DNA of 64,000 nucleotides from Halocaridina rubra (lineage: Eukaryota; Arthropoda; Malacostraca; Decapoda; Atyidae). The position numbers and the translations under genes were made by a program. Shown in pieces: positions 14,407 through 28,586 of the stretch. The first letter of the stretch is position 1. Each line of letters begins with the position of its first letter. The DNA is taken from assembly GCA_037179515.1 (NCBI GenBank), contig JAXCGZ010005660.1, forward strand, positions 271,001 to 335,000, in the 5' to 3' direction. The notes beneath the pieces are model-generated. The model ran no database searches. It was not told where the DNA came from and saw only the letters and a list, made by a program, of their open reading frames with translations.

Positions 14407-16080
14407 CTCCATCCATATACACATTAAACAACCATGTCGACATTACACAACCTTGATGTAACCCAACATTCACCTCAAACCAATCACTCATACTATTCCC
14501 AACTCTTACGCAAGCTCTACTATTCATGCAAAAACTTTTCACCGCATTTAACAAACTTCCACTTATTCCATAAAGTTGCAACACCCTCCACAACCTCTCT
14601 CTATCTACCCTGTCATATATTTTCTCTAAATCCATAAAGGCTCAAAAATTGTCCCTACCTTTCTCCAAGAACTTCTCACATACCTGTCTTACAGGAAACA
14701 CCTGATTCACACATCCTCTTCCTCTCCTGACCCCACACACACTATTCTTCCCCAATCAATCTCTCGGTATCTTTCCTAATTCTCTTGATTAACACTCAAC
14801 AAACTAATTCCCCTAAAATTACTACACTCATACTTATCTCCCTTCCATTTGTAAAGTGGAACTACACATGCACTCCTCCAATCAACTGGGACCCTTTCAT
14901 TTTCTGAAACGTACATTCAACAACCTAACCATCCATCCTACTAATGCCTCCTCACCTTTTGACAAGAATTCAGCATGACAACCATCTATCCCTGGTGCTT
15001 TACCTGCTTTCGTTGCTCTCTATGACAAACGTACCTACTCATTTGTTATATCTCTATCATTCTCATCTCCTAAAAGTGGCATTCTTCATTCGTTTTCCAC
15101 AGACACAATCTCTGCCTCTATCATCTTCCTCATTCAGCTGGTTCTTGAAATATTCCGCCCATCTCTCTCTCACCTTTATTTCATTCACTAGTATTTGCTC
15201 ATCTGCTCCTTTCACCCTCTCCTCCCTACCACATTCATCTTTCCTCAATCTTTTCACTTCCTTTCAAAATATCTTTTTATTCCTTTCAAATTTCTCAGAC
15301 AAACATCTGCCCACCTTATATCCGCTTCTCTCTTTGCCTCTTTCATCATATTCTTCACGAACCTCCTTTTTGAAAAATACATTTCATGCGTCTCTACATT
15401 ACCTACCTGCAACCATACCTCATAAACCCACTACTGTTTAGCCACTACTGCACTCACCTGCTCATTCCACCATTCACTACCTTTAATTTTACTTCCACTA
15501 GTTACTCTCCTTCCACACATTACCTCAACACACTTCATAACTTCCTCCTTGAAAACAGCCCCTTTCTTCTTCCACTCCCTCCTCCATTCTCTCTTTCACT
15601 ATATTCCATACATTTCTCACACAAGCCTTATACTCACAGTCTTTCTCTTTCTTATACAATCCATTCACTTTTAGCACCTCTCTTCTTCTCTCGTTTCTCC
15701 TCTTCCTCAACTTTTCTCCAACTCTCACTCTACTTTCCACTAAATAATTATAACATATTCCACCACCACCTCCTCTTAGTACATTCACATACAATAATTC
15801 CAATCACCCTCTTGCTCACCACAAAATAATCTATTAATGCTCTGTCAACTACTCTTCCATTATCCACTCTGACCCATGCATACTTGCGCACATCCTTCTT
15901 TTTAAATACAGTATTAGATATCAACATATCTCTCTCTCAGTACACATTTCAATCATTTTCTGTCCACTCTCATTCCTACCAGATACTCCATGATTCCTAA
16001 TTACACCATCCACTGGCTCATTCAATACTCTAGCATTAATATCTCCCATCAACGCCACATTCACTTTCATTCACAAAGAG
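14407..16080 (-). mobile_element. LINE-M, 5' part (endonuclease C-terminus and RT N-terminus)
   Basis: Minus-strand remnant of an APE-type non-LTR retrotransposon. From the 5' side (near 16070) it reads MGDINARVLNEPVDG, GVSGRNESGQ and WVRVDNGRVVDRALIDY (endonuclease C-terminal motifs). There follows an Arg/Glu-rich linker (15525-15803), KVRERWAEYFKNQLNEE (15063-15257), APGIDGCHAEFLSKG (about 14980), and the RT blocks MDLEKIYDRVDRERLWRVL and VGLHQGCVMSTWLFNVYMDG (14351-14635). It has several stops and frameshifts. The endonuclease N-terminus is missing, so it is 5'-truncated at about 16080. Clade: RTE/L1-like by motif, not settled. Confidence 0.8.
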
Positions 16081-16473
16081 ACTGAACGACATGCTAAAAA
16101 TTTTAATATATTAACCAATATGGGTGGTACTAAATCAAAGTTATTTAAGTTATGATTAAAATTTCATTATATTTATATAGTAGAGTAAGTCCTCTGTTTA
16201 AGTATGGGAATGTCATGTTCAAAGTATGAACGGCTCTCAAAGTAAGTCTGACTGTGTAGCAAAGAAAAGAATACATAAAAATATGAATAAACAAATACAT
16301 ATAAATGAGCATAAATATGATATATCAACTTCCTTGACAAAAGCGATGAAATTATTAATTTACGAGTAGCTTGCCAAATTTTGCGCAGACATTTTGGTTT
16401 ACTAAAGAGTAACATTTAGAGACAAACTATCAAATTATTTTTCACTAACAATTAAAGTATAAAGCTCTCAATT
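16081..16473. other. Spacer between LINE-M and unit U2; nothing recognised
   Basis: AT-rich with no sustained frame and no copy elsewhere in the window that I recognise. It ends where the U1-like sequence restarts. Confidence 0.6.
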
Positions 16474-18020
<1,547 letters not shown>

Positions 18021-18037
18021 GTATTTGTATACAATAA
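18021..18037. repeat. Left target site duplication of the RTE element
   Basis: GTATTTGTATACAATAA, matched by GTATTCGTATACAATAA at 21164-21180 (16 of 17 identical). U1 has a single copy region at about 1441-1458. Confidence 0.85.
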
Positions 18038-21000
18038 ACCCAGCCACTGAGGGGGGCAAGCCAGCCTCAACTTAATGCCGATCTCAAGCCCGGGTAGATG
18101 GGGAGGGTTGGCGGCAGGAAGGGAATCCGGCCATAAAAATTCTGCCAAAACCAAAATATGGCCAGTACAGATAACGAGAATAGTCACCATACTAGGGCGT
18201 TCCCCTTAGGTGACGCGTTGGGGCTTTGCCTGACCCCTCCGGAAAGACAGCAAGGGCTACCCAGTCATGGGCGGGCTGGGTTAAAGAGGCAAGCTCGAGG
18301 GAGAGTGTCAGATGTGGTGCTGCGGGTGGGCACTCTTAATGTGGGGACAATGACTGGGAAGGGGCGAGAATTGGTGGACCTGATGGAGAGGAGGAGAATT
18401 GGAGTGCTGTGTGTGCAGGAGACCAGGTGGAGAGGAAATAAAGCGAGGTTACTGGGTGAGGGTTGCAATTTGTTCTATAGTGAAGCAAATGAGAGAGGGA
18501 GGAATGGTGTAGGAATAATACTATGCAAAGACCTGAAGGAAAGCTTGCTTGGTGTGAATAGAAAGAGTGACAGAATTATGAGTTTAAAGCTGGGACTGGG
18601 CGAAACGGTAGTCAAAGTGATATACGTGCCTATGCCCCACAAACTGGTTGTACAGCGGAGGTGAGGATGTATTTTGGAAGGAGATGGACCAGGAGCTTAG
18701 AACAATTCCTATAAGGGAGAGGGTAATTTTGGGAGGAGATCTAAATGGCCACTTGGGAATTGGGGGGGCTGGGATAGGTAGAGTTCATGGGGGGCTGGGG
18801 GTGGGCGAGAGAAATGAGGGGGGAGAGAGAGTGATTGATTTTGCAGTGGCATTTGATCAGCCATTGGTTAACACATTCTTTGAGAAAAAGGAAAACAGAT
18901 TGATTACATACAGTAGTGGAGAGAGGGAGAGCCAGATAGATTTATTTTTGTGTAGGAGAGACCATCTGAAGGAGATCAGCAACTGTAAATTAATAAATGG
19001 GGAGAGTGTAGCAGTGCAACATAGGATAGTAGTAACTGATTGCAAGCTCAGGAAATGTAGGAAAAGTAAGAAGCCGAGGATGGACCCAAAGATAAAGTGG
19101 TGGAGATTGAAAGATGCAGAGCTGAGAGCTATGTTTAAGGGAAGAGTGTTGGAAGTGATAAGGTTGCATGAGGATGTACAAGAATGGTGGACAGAGAATA
19201 GTAAGGTGATTTTGAGGCTGAGTGAGGAGGAACTTGGAGAGTCATCAGGAAGGAAACCCCCAAATGATAAAGAGTCCTGGTGGTGGAATGAGGAAGTGCA
19301 AGAATGGGTGAAAAACAAGAAAAAAACTAAGAAAAAGGTAGATTTATCAGGCCTGGAGCAGGATAAAGAAGAGTACAAGCAGGCAAAGAAGGAGGCAAGG
19401 AGAGCAGTAGCAAAAGCAAAGGCAGAGAAATTGCATGAAGTCTATGAATAGCTGGAAACACCAGAAGGAGAGAAGAAAATATGGCAAATTGCCAAGGCTC
19501 GAGATGCTGCAACCAAGGACTTGACCCAAGTAAGACAAATAAAGGATAACCATGGAGTAGTTCTAGCAGAAGAAGATGAAATAAAAAGCAGATGGGAAAC
19601 TTATTTTGAAGAATTACTAAATGAAGAGAACCCAAGAGCAGTATTTGAAGATGGACTTCCAAATGAAGCAGTTACAACAACAGTGGCTAGAAGAGAGGTA
19701 GAGCGGGCAGTAAGGAAAATGAAAAATGGAAAGGCAGCAGGACCTGATATGATGCCAGTGGAGGTATGGAAGAGTCTTGGAGAAGATGGCATAGATATCT
19801 TGAGGGATTAATGCAAAAGATCTTTAGTTAGGGAAAGATGCCAGAGGAGTGGAGAGGAAGTCTAATCATCCCAATCTATAAATGGAAGGGAGACATTCAG
19901 GAGTGTGGAAACTACAGAGCTATAAAGTTGCTAAGTCATAATATGAAGATATGGGAGATCATGGAGAGGAGACTCAGAGAGATAACGACAATTGGAGATG
20001 AACAGTTTGGCTTCATGCCTGGAAGAGGGACAGTGGATGCCATATTCGCCTTGAAACAAATTATGGAAAAGCATCGGGAGAAACAGAAAGGACTGCATAT
20101 GGTCTTTATTGACCTGGAAAAGGCATAAGATCGAGTACCATGTCAAGAGGTGTGGAGGTGTATTAGAGAAAAGGAAGTCCCCGAGAAATATGTAAGAATC
20201 ATCCAAGATATGTATGAGAGGGCAGAGGCAAATGTTAAGAGCAGTGTGGGCTTGACGAAAAGTCTCTCGGTAAATGCTGGTCTACATCAAGGGTCTGCTT
20301 TGAGTCCATATCTATTTGATCTGGTCTTGGATGTAGTAACCCAGGGTATTAGAGATCAGTCTCCATGGTATATGCTCTTTGCAGATGACATTGTACTGTG
20401 TAGCAACAGACGAGAGGTAGTGGAGGAGAAGCTTGAGGAGTGGAGAAGAGTGATGGAGGATAGAGGACTGAAAATCAGTAGGAAGAAGACAGAGTACTTG
20501 AGGTTGAGAGATGATGAGAATGGGGAGGTCAATTTGCAGGGGGAGGTGTTGAAAAGAGCTGAAAAAGTTCATGTATTTGGGATGAACAGTAGAAGAGGAT
20601 GGTGACCTAGAGTCAGAAATAACCCACAGAATACAAGCTGGAAGGAAGAACTGGAAGAAAGTGTCTGGGGGTGCTGTGCGACAGGAGAATAGGGATTAAG
20701 TTGAGGGGTAAAGTGCACAAGACAGTTGTGAGACCTGCGATGATGTATGGAGCAGAGACATGGGCAATAAAGAAGACACAAGAGAAAAACTGGATGTGGC
20801 AGAGATGAGGATGTTGAGAAGGATGTGTGGGGTGACAAGGAGCGATAAGATCAGAAACGAGGTAATTAGAGGTACCTCAAAAGTTAGAGAAATATCAGAT
20901 AAGATACAAGAAAGTAGACTAAGATGGTATGGTCATGTCGTTAGGAGGGATGAACAGTATGTTGGGAGGAGAGTGATGGAAATAGATATACAGGGTAGGA

Positions 21001-21163
21001 GAAGGAGGGGGAGACCAAAGCGTAGGTGGATGGATTGCATCAATGACGACCTGAGGTCTAAAAATTTGTTGGATGATGAGGTATGGGACAGAAACATATG
21101 GAGACCACTGGCCAGAAACATTGACCCCACATAAAAGTGGGAAAAAATGTAGACGAAGAAGAA
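18038..21163 (+). mobile_element. RTE-like LINE, essentially full-length, inserted in U2
   Basis: A 3.1-kb element with target duplications on both sides. It starts with the GC-rich CCAGCCACTGAGGGGGGCAA leader reminiscent of RTE/BovB-type 5' regions and ends in AGACGAAGAAGAA, a short GAA-type tail. A single ORF encodes endonuclease then RT, the RTE layout. U1 lacks it, so it arrived after the U1/U2 duplication or was lost precisely from U1, which is unlikely. Confidence 0.9.
18158..21134 (+). pseudogene. RTE-like ORF (APE endonuclease and reverse transcriptase), disrupted
   Basis: The likely start is ATG 18158. Endonuclease: VGTLNVGTMTGKGRELVDLM, CVQETRWRG (18410-18430), LGGDLNGHLG (about 18735), ITYSSGERESQIDLF; the final SDH-type motif reads VAVQHRIVV and looks altered. 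RT: GKAAGPDMMPVEVWK, EQFGFMPGRGTVDAIF, VFIDLEKA, AGLHQGSALSPYLFDLVLD and the catalytic MLFADDIVLCSN (about 20370). The C-terminus has RLRWYGHVVRRDE and RRGRPKRRWMDCINDDL, typical of RTE. Lesions: a frameshift near 18650, TAG at 19449, breaks near 19811-19838, TAA at 20126-20128 where Tyr is expected, and frameshifts near 20600-20760. It is a fairly young but dead copy. Confidence 0.9.
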
Positions 21164-21180
21164 GTATTCGTATACAATAA
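21164..21180. repeat. Right target site duplication of the RTE element
   Basis: GTATTCGTATACAATAA, one mismatch to 18021-18037. Sequence after it (TTTTCTAGGATTTACAG) continues the U1-like flank. Confidence 0.85.
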
Positions 21181-21582
<402 letters not shown>

Positions 21583-21830
21583 GCATCAGAATTGCATTGT
21601 ATTTTCAAATGAAAAAGTGCATTATATCCTAGTACAGGGAATTCACTTTAAATCCTCCGATGAGAGCAACAAAAATACTTTTAATCCTGTATTCACATCT
21701 ACACCTAATATTCTGGCATATCTCTTATTAGCCCTTCAAATCGATCAAGATAAAAAAAAAACTCCCCATCTCTGTTTCTCTTTATTTCTTTCTCATCATT
21801 ATTATAATCATGGGAGGTTCTAGTACCTCC

Positions 21831-23580
21831 TAAGAAGATCGTTTTCTTTAACTATTCAGTTTTCTAACATCCAGAAGTTGACCTCTAATATCAAATCTGT
21901 TGAACAGCACTTGAGTACATCTCTCATTAATCTTCTTCTATCTGAAACCCAGCTGTTTAGCCGTCCATGCCCTGACCCATTTCAAATAAATCACTTCAAC
22001 CAAATCATTTCGACCAAATGGTAACCTTGCAAGATTCTTAAAGGAATTTGCAGATGAAGTCGAACCTATGGCTTACCATCTTCATCACCTCATGCTCTCT
22101 ACCACTATCCATCCTTCATCTTGGAAGAATGCTCTTTTGCAGCCAGTTCCTACGAAGAGTGACCATTCGATTCCTTCCAACTAATACCAATTTCCTTAAC
22201 CTCTGCTATTTGTACAGTATTCGAAATTTTACTCAACTCATTGCTTGAAACGTATTCAACTTGCTTATTCCAAATAAACAGTACAAGGCCCTCGAAGCAT
22301 GAAACCATAATTGAGCTCCAATCCTATCTCACTCATGTAAGATCATCTTCTTAAAAGTAATAAGGAAAATCCTTTGTCGACGCAGTGTGTGTGGCACAAG
22401 GCTCTGTAAACCAAACTCTCTGCTTATGTCTTTACGTCACTATCTGGTCATTCATTTTGAGCTTTCTTTTGAAGCATTTTACATACGTTGTTGATGGCGC
22501 AACATTTAGCTCACTCCCATTTACCAGTGGGTATGCCAATTGGCTCTGCTCTATCACCTACACAATTACTTTCCTTCATCACTAATAATTTACAGTCCAC
22601 ATCCTCTCTTCTCCACGTATTTGCTGATGATTCGACAATACATGTTCTCTCTGCCTTCTCCTCACCCCCTTCGTTTGCTGCTCAAACTAAGGCTCATCAC
22701 GCTTTCTTCAACTTTGAAGTCTGTATGCAGGATATCTATAAAGTGTCAAAAATTTAGCAAATTTTAATACTTCCAAGTTGCAGTTACCACCTATTCCTGT
22801 CATTCTCTCCTCATACGAGCATTATTGTTTTCGAAAACAACAAAAGCTATCCACTTATTTCTATTAATATATTCAGGTTGCTAGTGCTGCATCTCAGATA
22901 TTGGGAATTCACTTTCGTTATCGTCGTAACTCTTCTTCATCCAAGTCACGAAAAGTTTATAAAGGTATTATCTGTCCCTACATAGAACACTGATCTCAGA
23001 TCTGGGGTGCTTCTCCTTATAGTTATCTCCTTGCTTGCTCTATATCTATGACTATCAGATTCAGCAAAATTCGTGGTCTTAACGTCTACTCTCAACTCTT
23101 TTTCTCTTAGTTGGAAAGAATCATCCCGTTCCCTTTTTTATCCAAACTTTTCTCATGGCTGCTCTTATGACCTAGCAAACTTTATCCCTTCCCCGTTGAT
23201 CATGCCAGGTAACACATCCTAAGCAGCCTCATCACAGATGAAATATGTGGCAATTTATGGCTCACAGATTGGTCGGTGCAATTACTGATACATTCATTCC
23301 ACTCTCAGTTTCAAGAACTCTCTTTCTGCATCTGTTTCACCTAACTCTATTACCTCCAAGCTTTTAGAAAGTAAATTTATCATCATCTCAGGTCCAAATC
23401 ATGCTATATTACTAGGTCTTCAATACAAATATTTTCCAATCCTGTCTTTTTTTTAATAATGCTCTTATTTCGGATTTGCCCTTAAGCTGCTACTTTTTCT
23501 TCTTGTTTTCATGGTGGTGGGCCCTATGAGGGCAATTTCCTTTGCCCTTCTTGGTGTCATAAAAAAAGATGTAGAGGTTT
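21831..23580 (+). mobile_element. Jockey-like LINE-X copy X1, decayed
   Basis: Plus-strand remnant of a family also at 36176-36305, 59176-60190 and 60412-61648. It starts in the endonuclease (KSVEQHLSTSLINLLLLSET near 21890). A large internal part is missing. RT remains at 22480-22650: LPVGMPIGSALSPTQ, then HVFADDSTIHVL (catalytic FADD, about 22615). The end has GGTGTCATAAAAAAA near 23565. Frames are heavily broken. The 21582-21830 stretch before it has no recognised content apart from a pyrimidine-rich piece also seen at 36203. Confidence 0.75.
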
Positions 23581-23776
<196 letters not shown>

Positions 23777-23804
23777 GTAAGAAAGACACTAACAAAACCA
23801 GAAT

Positions 23805-25230
23805 AATCTGATGGATCAACAGATTCACAAACATCAACCAGATCCGAATCATCAGAAGGCTCAACTGCATCTGGAGAATCAAGTGGATCTGAGACATTAG
23901 AGGGAGCATCAGCTTCAAGAGGATCCACGAGATCTGCATCATCAGATGCCACAACAGCTTCTGGAGGATCAACTGGAACAGGATCATCAGATTCAGAGAG
24001 CTCCACGGGATCTGAGTCATCTGATGGTTCAGTGGCTTCTGGAGGATTTACAGGTACAGGATTCTCTGATGGTTCATCTATTTCAGAAGGATCTACTGGT
24101 TTTGAATCATCTGATGATTCAACTGCATCTGGAGAGTCAACTGGATCACGTACATCAGATAAATCAACAGTTTCAGGAGCATCCGAGGGTTCTAGATCAT
24201 CAGAGGCATCAACAGCATCTGGAGGAACAACAGGATCATGATCATCTGACGGGTCAGCAGCTTCAGGTGGATACAATGGGTCTCAGTAATCAGAAGTTTC
24301 GACAGTATCTGGTGATTCAACTGGGTCAGGATCATCACCTGGATCAACAATTTCTAAAGGATCAACGGGATCTGGTGAATCAACTGCATCAGCGTCATCA
24401 GATGGATCAACAGTTTCAGAATCTGGATCATCAGATGATTCTGGAGAACCTGGTGGATCAACTGAATCTGGTTCATCTGATGGCTCAACCGCATCAGGAG
24501 GATCAAGTGGATCATATTCATCAGATGCATCTACAGGATTACAGTCATCTGAAGGGTTGACAGCATCTGAAGAATTAACACAATTTGGGTCATCAGATGA
24601 ATCACCTGCTTCTGGAGGATCAACAGCATCAGATTCATTAGGTGGTGCCTCTTCTGGTAGCTCGACTGGATCAGGGTCATCTGATGGGTCAACAGAATCA
24701 GGTGGATCTACAGGGCTTCAGTCATCAGAAGTTTCTACAGTATCTAGTGCATCAACTGGATCAGGCTCATCAGATGGATCAACAATTTCAGGAGGATCCA
24801 TTGGATGTGGTGGATCAACTGCATCAGAGTCTTCAGAGGGATCAACAATGTCAGGACCTACATCAACAGATGTTTCTATAGCATCTGAAGAATCAATTGC
24901 ATCTGGATCACTGATGGTTCAACTGTATCAGCAGAATCAAGTGGATCAGATTCATCAGATGACACTACAAGATCTCAATCATCCGAAGGGTCGACAGCAT
25001 CTGAAGAATTAACAGGATCTGGCTCATCACATAAATCAACTGCTTCTGGAGAATCCACAGGATCTGAATCATCAGGTGAATCAGCATCTGCAGGGTCTAC
25101 TGGATCAGTTTCATCAGATGGCTCAACGGCATTTGGAGGATCTAGATCATCAAATGATTCTACAGCCTAAGGAGCTAGTTCTCAAGGTGCTTCTTCAACT
25201 ATTACTACTGATGGAACAACAAGTAGCTAA
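23805..25230 (+). pseudogene. Ser/Thr/Gly/Asp-rich repeat gene, copy 2, broken
   Basis: The same ~15-codon repeat and plus-strand frame as 1985-3197, with about 475 codons of homologous sequence. It also keeps the C-terminal end GASSQGASSTITTDGTTSS followed by TAA. Lesions in that frame: TGA at about 24239 (neighbouring repeats have GGA), TAA at about 24286 (CAG TAA, where other repeats have TCA), a one-base loss near 24910, and TAA at about 25168 (GCC TAA, where copy 1 has TCA). Outside these points the codon register is kept over the whole length, as expected of a recently inactivated gene. No 5' exon was found. The antisense strand is also open over 23617-24276. Confidence 0.6.
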
Positions 25231-25381
25231 GAATACTTGTTGCAACATCAGCTGTCTTTCATATTGGTGGAAATATATGGGGTTTATCAAATTAGGGTTT
25301 GGAGTGCATTTTTTCTAACAGATCAGAGAATTAAGTAAAATTCCATATGCCGTTTCTCATATATAGTTCTTGTCTGCGTGT

Positions 25382-25412
<31 letters not shown>
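25231..25412. repeat. Unit U2 3' flank ending in (CA)n
   Basis: Matches U1 3198-3357 (AGCTGTCTTTCATATTGG, GTGTCATACACA). It ends in a (CA)n tract, 25385-25412, in which CR1-2 sits. The matching U1 tract is short and uninterrupted. Confidence 0.8.
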
Positions 25413-28400
25413 CTGATAAGAAAGCTGGGAGTAGTTTGTGGTCCTGAGGATATTGTAAACATTCACCAACTAGGCAAATATTTGAGGGAGGGGAAGTAGA
25501 GACCAACAGAAGTAACCTTTGAGAGAGGGGAAACATGTAGAGAATTCAAAGAAGTGTTCATTAGATGATACAGAACATAGGAAGAGATGGAAGAGATCAA
25601 AAACTTGTTGCAAGAGGCAAGAAGGTAAAATGATGAAAGAAATGAAGAAGAGAAGAAAAAATTTTATTTCAGAGTTCTTCCAGACAAAGGGGAGATAAAG
25701 AAGATAATGACAGAAGATCAGGGGATGGGGCCTCATAAAGACTGTTATTCAAAAATGCTGATGGATTAGCTGGTAAGGTAGTAGAATTAAAAGATAGGAT
25801 TCACAACAATAAGGCAGATATAGTAGCAGTTGCAGAGACTAAGTTGAGTGAGGACATATACAGTGTCACAGTTTTTCCTGAGGGCTTCAGAATATTAAGG
25901 GTTGAAAGATCTGAGAGGACTGGTGGAGGGATAGCACTGCTCATAAGTGAAAGGATTCAGGTTGAAGAAATAAACTTGGCTATAGAAAGTGAGTTCAAGG
26001 AATTTCTTGTTGCTCGCATAAATAATGGGTCAGAGAAAATTATAATAACTATTGTATATAACCCACCAAAGAACCAACATAGGCTAGAAGTTTATGAGGA
26101 AAGTCATATAGGTACTATTGAAGTCATAAACTCAGTTGTTAACATGGCACGGGAAAGGAAATGTAGGATATTGATTATGGGAGATTTTAATCATAAAGAG
26201 ATGGAGTGGATAAATCTTGACCCACACAGTGGTGAGGACTCATTCGGGGCAAGAATCCTAGATTGCGTACAAGGGAATTTCCTACACCAACATGTAATGG
26301 AACCAATGAGGGCCAGGGGTGGAGATGAGCCATCACTACTTGATCTAGTATTCACAGATAACGTGTTGGATATTGAAAAAATTGAGTATGAACCACCAAT
26401 TGAAAAGAGTGACACTGTGTGTTATTGACGGAGTACATCATTGAAGATATTCTGCCTGAGAGTAGAGGCACTGAGAACATGAGGAGGAAGTATTCGAAAG
26501 GAGATTACATCAAAATGAATGAGCTTTTTGCAGTTATTGACTGGAGAACCTTATTTTACAACAAACCTGTACAAGAAACATACAACATCTTTTATGAGAA
26601 ATATGGGAAGATAGTAGATTGCTGCATACCTGTCTCCAAAGTAGGTGTAATTTATGCCAGAGAGAAATGGTTTGATAATGAGTGTAAAAGAGCTAAGGAG
26701 TGGAGAGAAATGCTGAAAAATGTATAGGAGGAGAAAAAACATAAATGCCTGGCAAACCTACAAAAGAGCAAGAAATGATTACCTAAGTAAAATAAGAGAG
26801 GCAGAGAGAGACTATGAAAGGGACATAACCAGGAAGGCTAAAGAAAATCTCAAGCTTTTCCACAGCATTATCAGAGGTAAACTGAAGATAAAAGAACAGG
26901 TTTTAAGGCTTAAGAGAGAGGATGGAAGCATCACTGAGATGGATGAAGAGATCTACAAAGAATTGAACAAGGAGTTTCAGTCAGTATTTACAGTAGAAAA
27001 TACCCCACCCCCTCAGATTGCAGAGATAGAAGCTCAAGGGCCGGTATTAGAGAACATCAACCTTTCAGCCACAGAGGTATACAAAGCACAGATGGAGTTA
27101 GATGTCCATAAAGCTACAGATCCTGATGATATATCCCTTCATGTACTTAAAAAATGCACAAACTCAATGTCATTGGCACTAAGTATCATATTTAAAAAGT
27201 CACTGGAGTCAGGGGAGATTCCAAGATGCTAGAAACAAGCAAACGTGATACCTATCTTCAAAAAGGGAAGGGGGGACACGGCTCTAAACTATAGACCAGT
27301 TTCCTTGACCAGCATAGTTGCAAAGTTATGGAGAAACTACTAAGGAAACATATCTCTCTTTACTTGGAATCCTTCAACTTTTTGTCAGTGAGACAACATG
27401 GCTTTAGAGAAGGTAGATCAACGGTAACAAACTTATTAGAATTTTATGATGAGGTAAGCCAAATCTTAGGAAAGAGAGGGCTGGACAAATTGCATATCCC
27501 TAGACTTCCAGAAAGCATTTGACACTGTTCCACATGGGAGACTTATTATGAAGCTGCAAGCAATGGCTAGAATAGGTGAAAATGTTTTGGAATGGATAAA
27601 AACTTACTTAGAAGGAAGGGAACAGAGGGTTAGAGTAAGACACTCCGCGCTGAATGGGGAAGAGTTAGTAGTGGAGTTCCACAGGGTTTAGTTTTAGGGT
27701 CACTTTTGTTCCTTGTATATGTAAATGACCTACCAGAGTCTGTAAATTCATTCATGAATATGTTTGCAGATGATGCAAAGATTGTAAAGAAAGTAAGAAA
27801 TGAGAACAATGCTAGAGAACTTCAGGAAGATCTAAATAGTCTGCATGAGTGGTCAGAAAAGTGGCTAATGAATATCAATACTTCAAAATGTAAGGTAATG
27901 AGAATGGGTACAAGTGCAAGACGGCCCAAGCTTGACTACTCGGTGGCAGGAGTACAACTTCAATGGACAGAAAATGAAAGAGATCTGGGGGTAAACATAC
28001 TGGCAGATTTGTCTCCAGAAATACATATAAATGGCATAGTAAGGGCAGCATATGATTTTTTATCAAATGTAAGGGTAGCCTTCAGGCACTTGGACAAGGA
28101 AATGTTCAGAAATATTTATGTAACCTATGTGAGGCCAAAACTTGAATATGCAGCCCCTTTTGGAATCCCACATGAAAAAGCACATAGCTAAGCTTGAAAA
28201 AGTTCAAAGACATGCCACGAAACTGGTGCCAGAAATACGCAATCTCAGTTATGATGAGAGGCTAAGGGAATTAGACTTAACCATCACTCGAAGCTAAAAG
28301 ATTGAGGGGGGATATGGTAACAGTCTTTAAATTCCTTCATGGTTATGATAGAGTGGATAGGGATCGATGTTTTGATATGGCTGGCTCTAGAACTAGAGGT

Positions 28401-28586
28401 CATAGTTTGAAGCTTCGTAAGAAAAATTCTTTGCAGGATGTAAGGAAGTAATTTTTTAGTGCAAGAGTAGTTGATAATTGGAATTCGCTAAGCGAGGAGG
28501 TAGTTAATGCTAACTCAATCCATAGTTTTAAGGACAGGTATGATAATAGCTTTGGGCTCTTTCCCGTAAGCACAATTAGGTATTCA
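25413..28586 (+). mobile_element. CR1-like LINE copy CR1-2, longest plus-strand copy (ORF1 end, endonuclease, RT)
   Basis: Begins within ORF1 (VNIHQLGKYLREGK, VTFERGETCREFKEV, KKKFYFRVLPDKGEI, about 25440-25700). ORF2 endonuclease: SKMLMD/LVR near 25755, AVAETKLSED (about 25840), IIITIVYNPPKNQ, ILIMGDFNHKEMEW (about 26170), SLLDLVFTDN and EKSD where the SDH motif is cut by a frameshift (about 26420). RT: IFKKSLESGEIPRC then a TAG for Trp (about 27230), GFREGRSTVTNLLEF, FADDAKIV (about 27764). More frameshifts fall near 26715, 27320, 27470, 27650, 28165 and 28280. Part of the 3' stem-loop region is deleted. The (CA)n tract resumes at 28587, so the insertion is clean within (CA)n. Confidence 0.88.
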
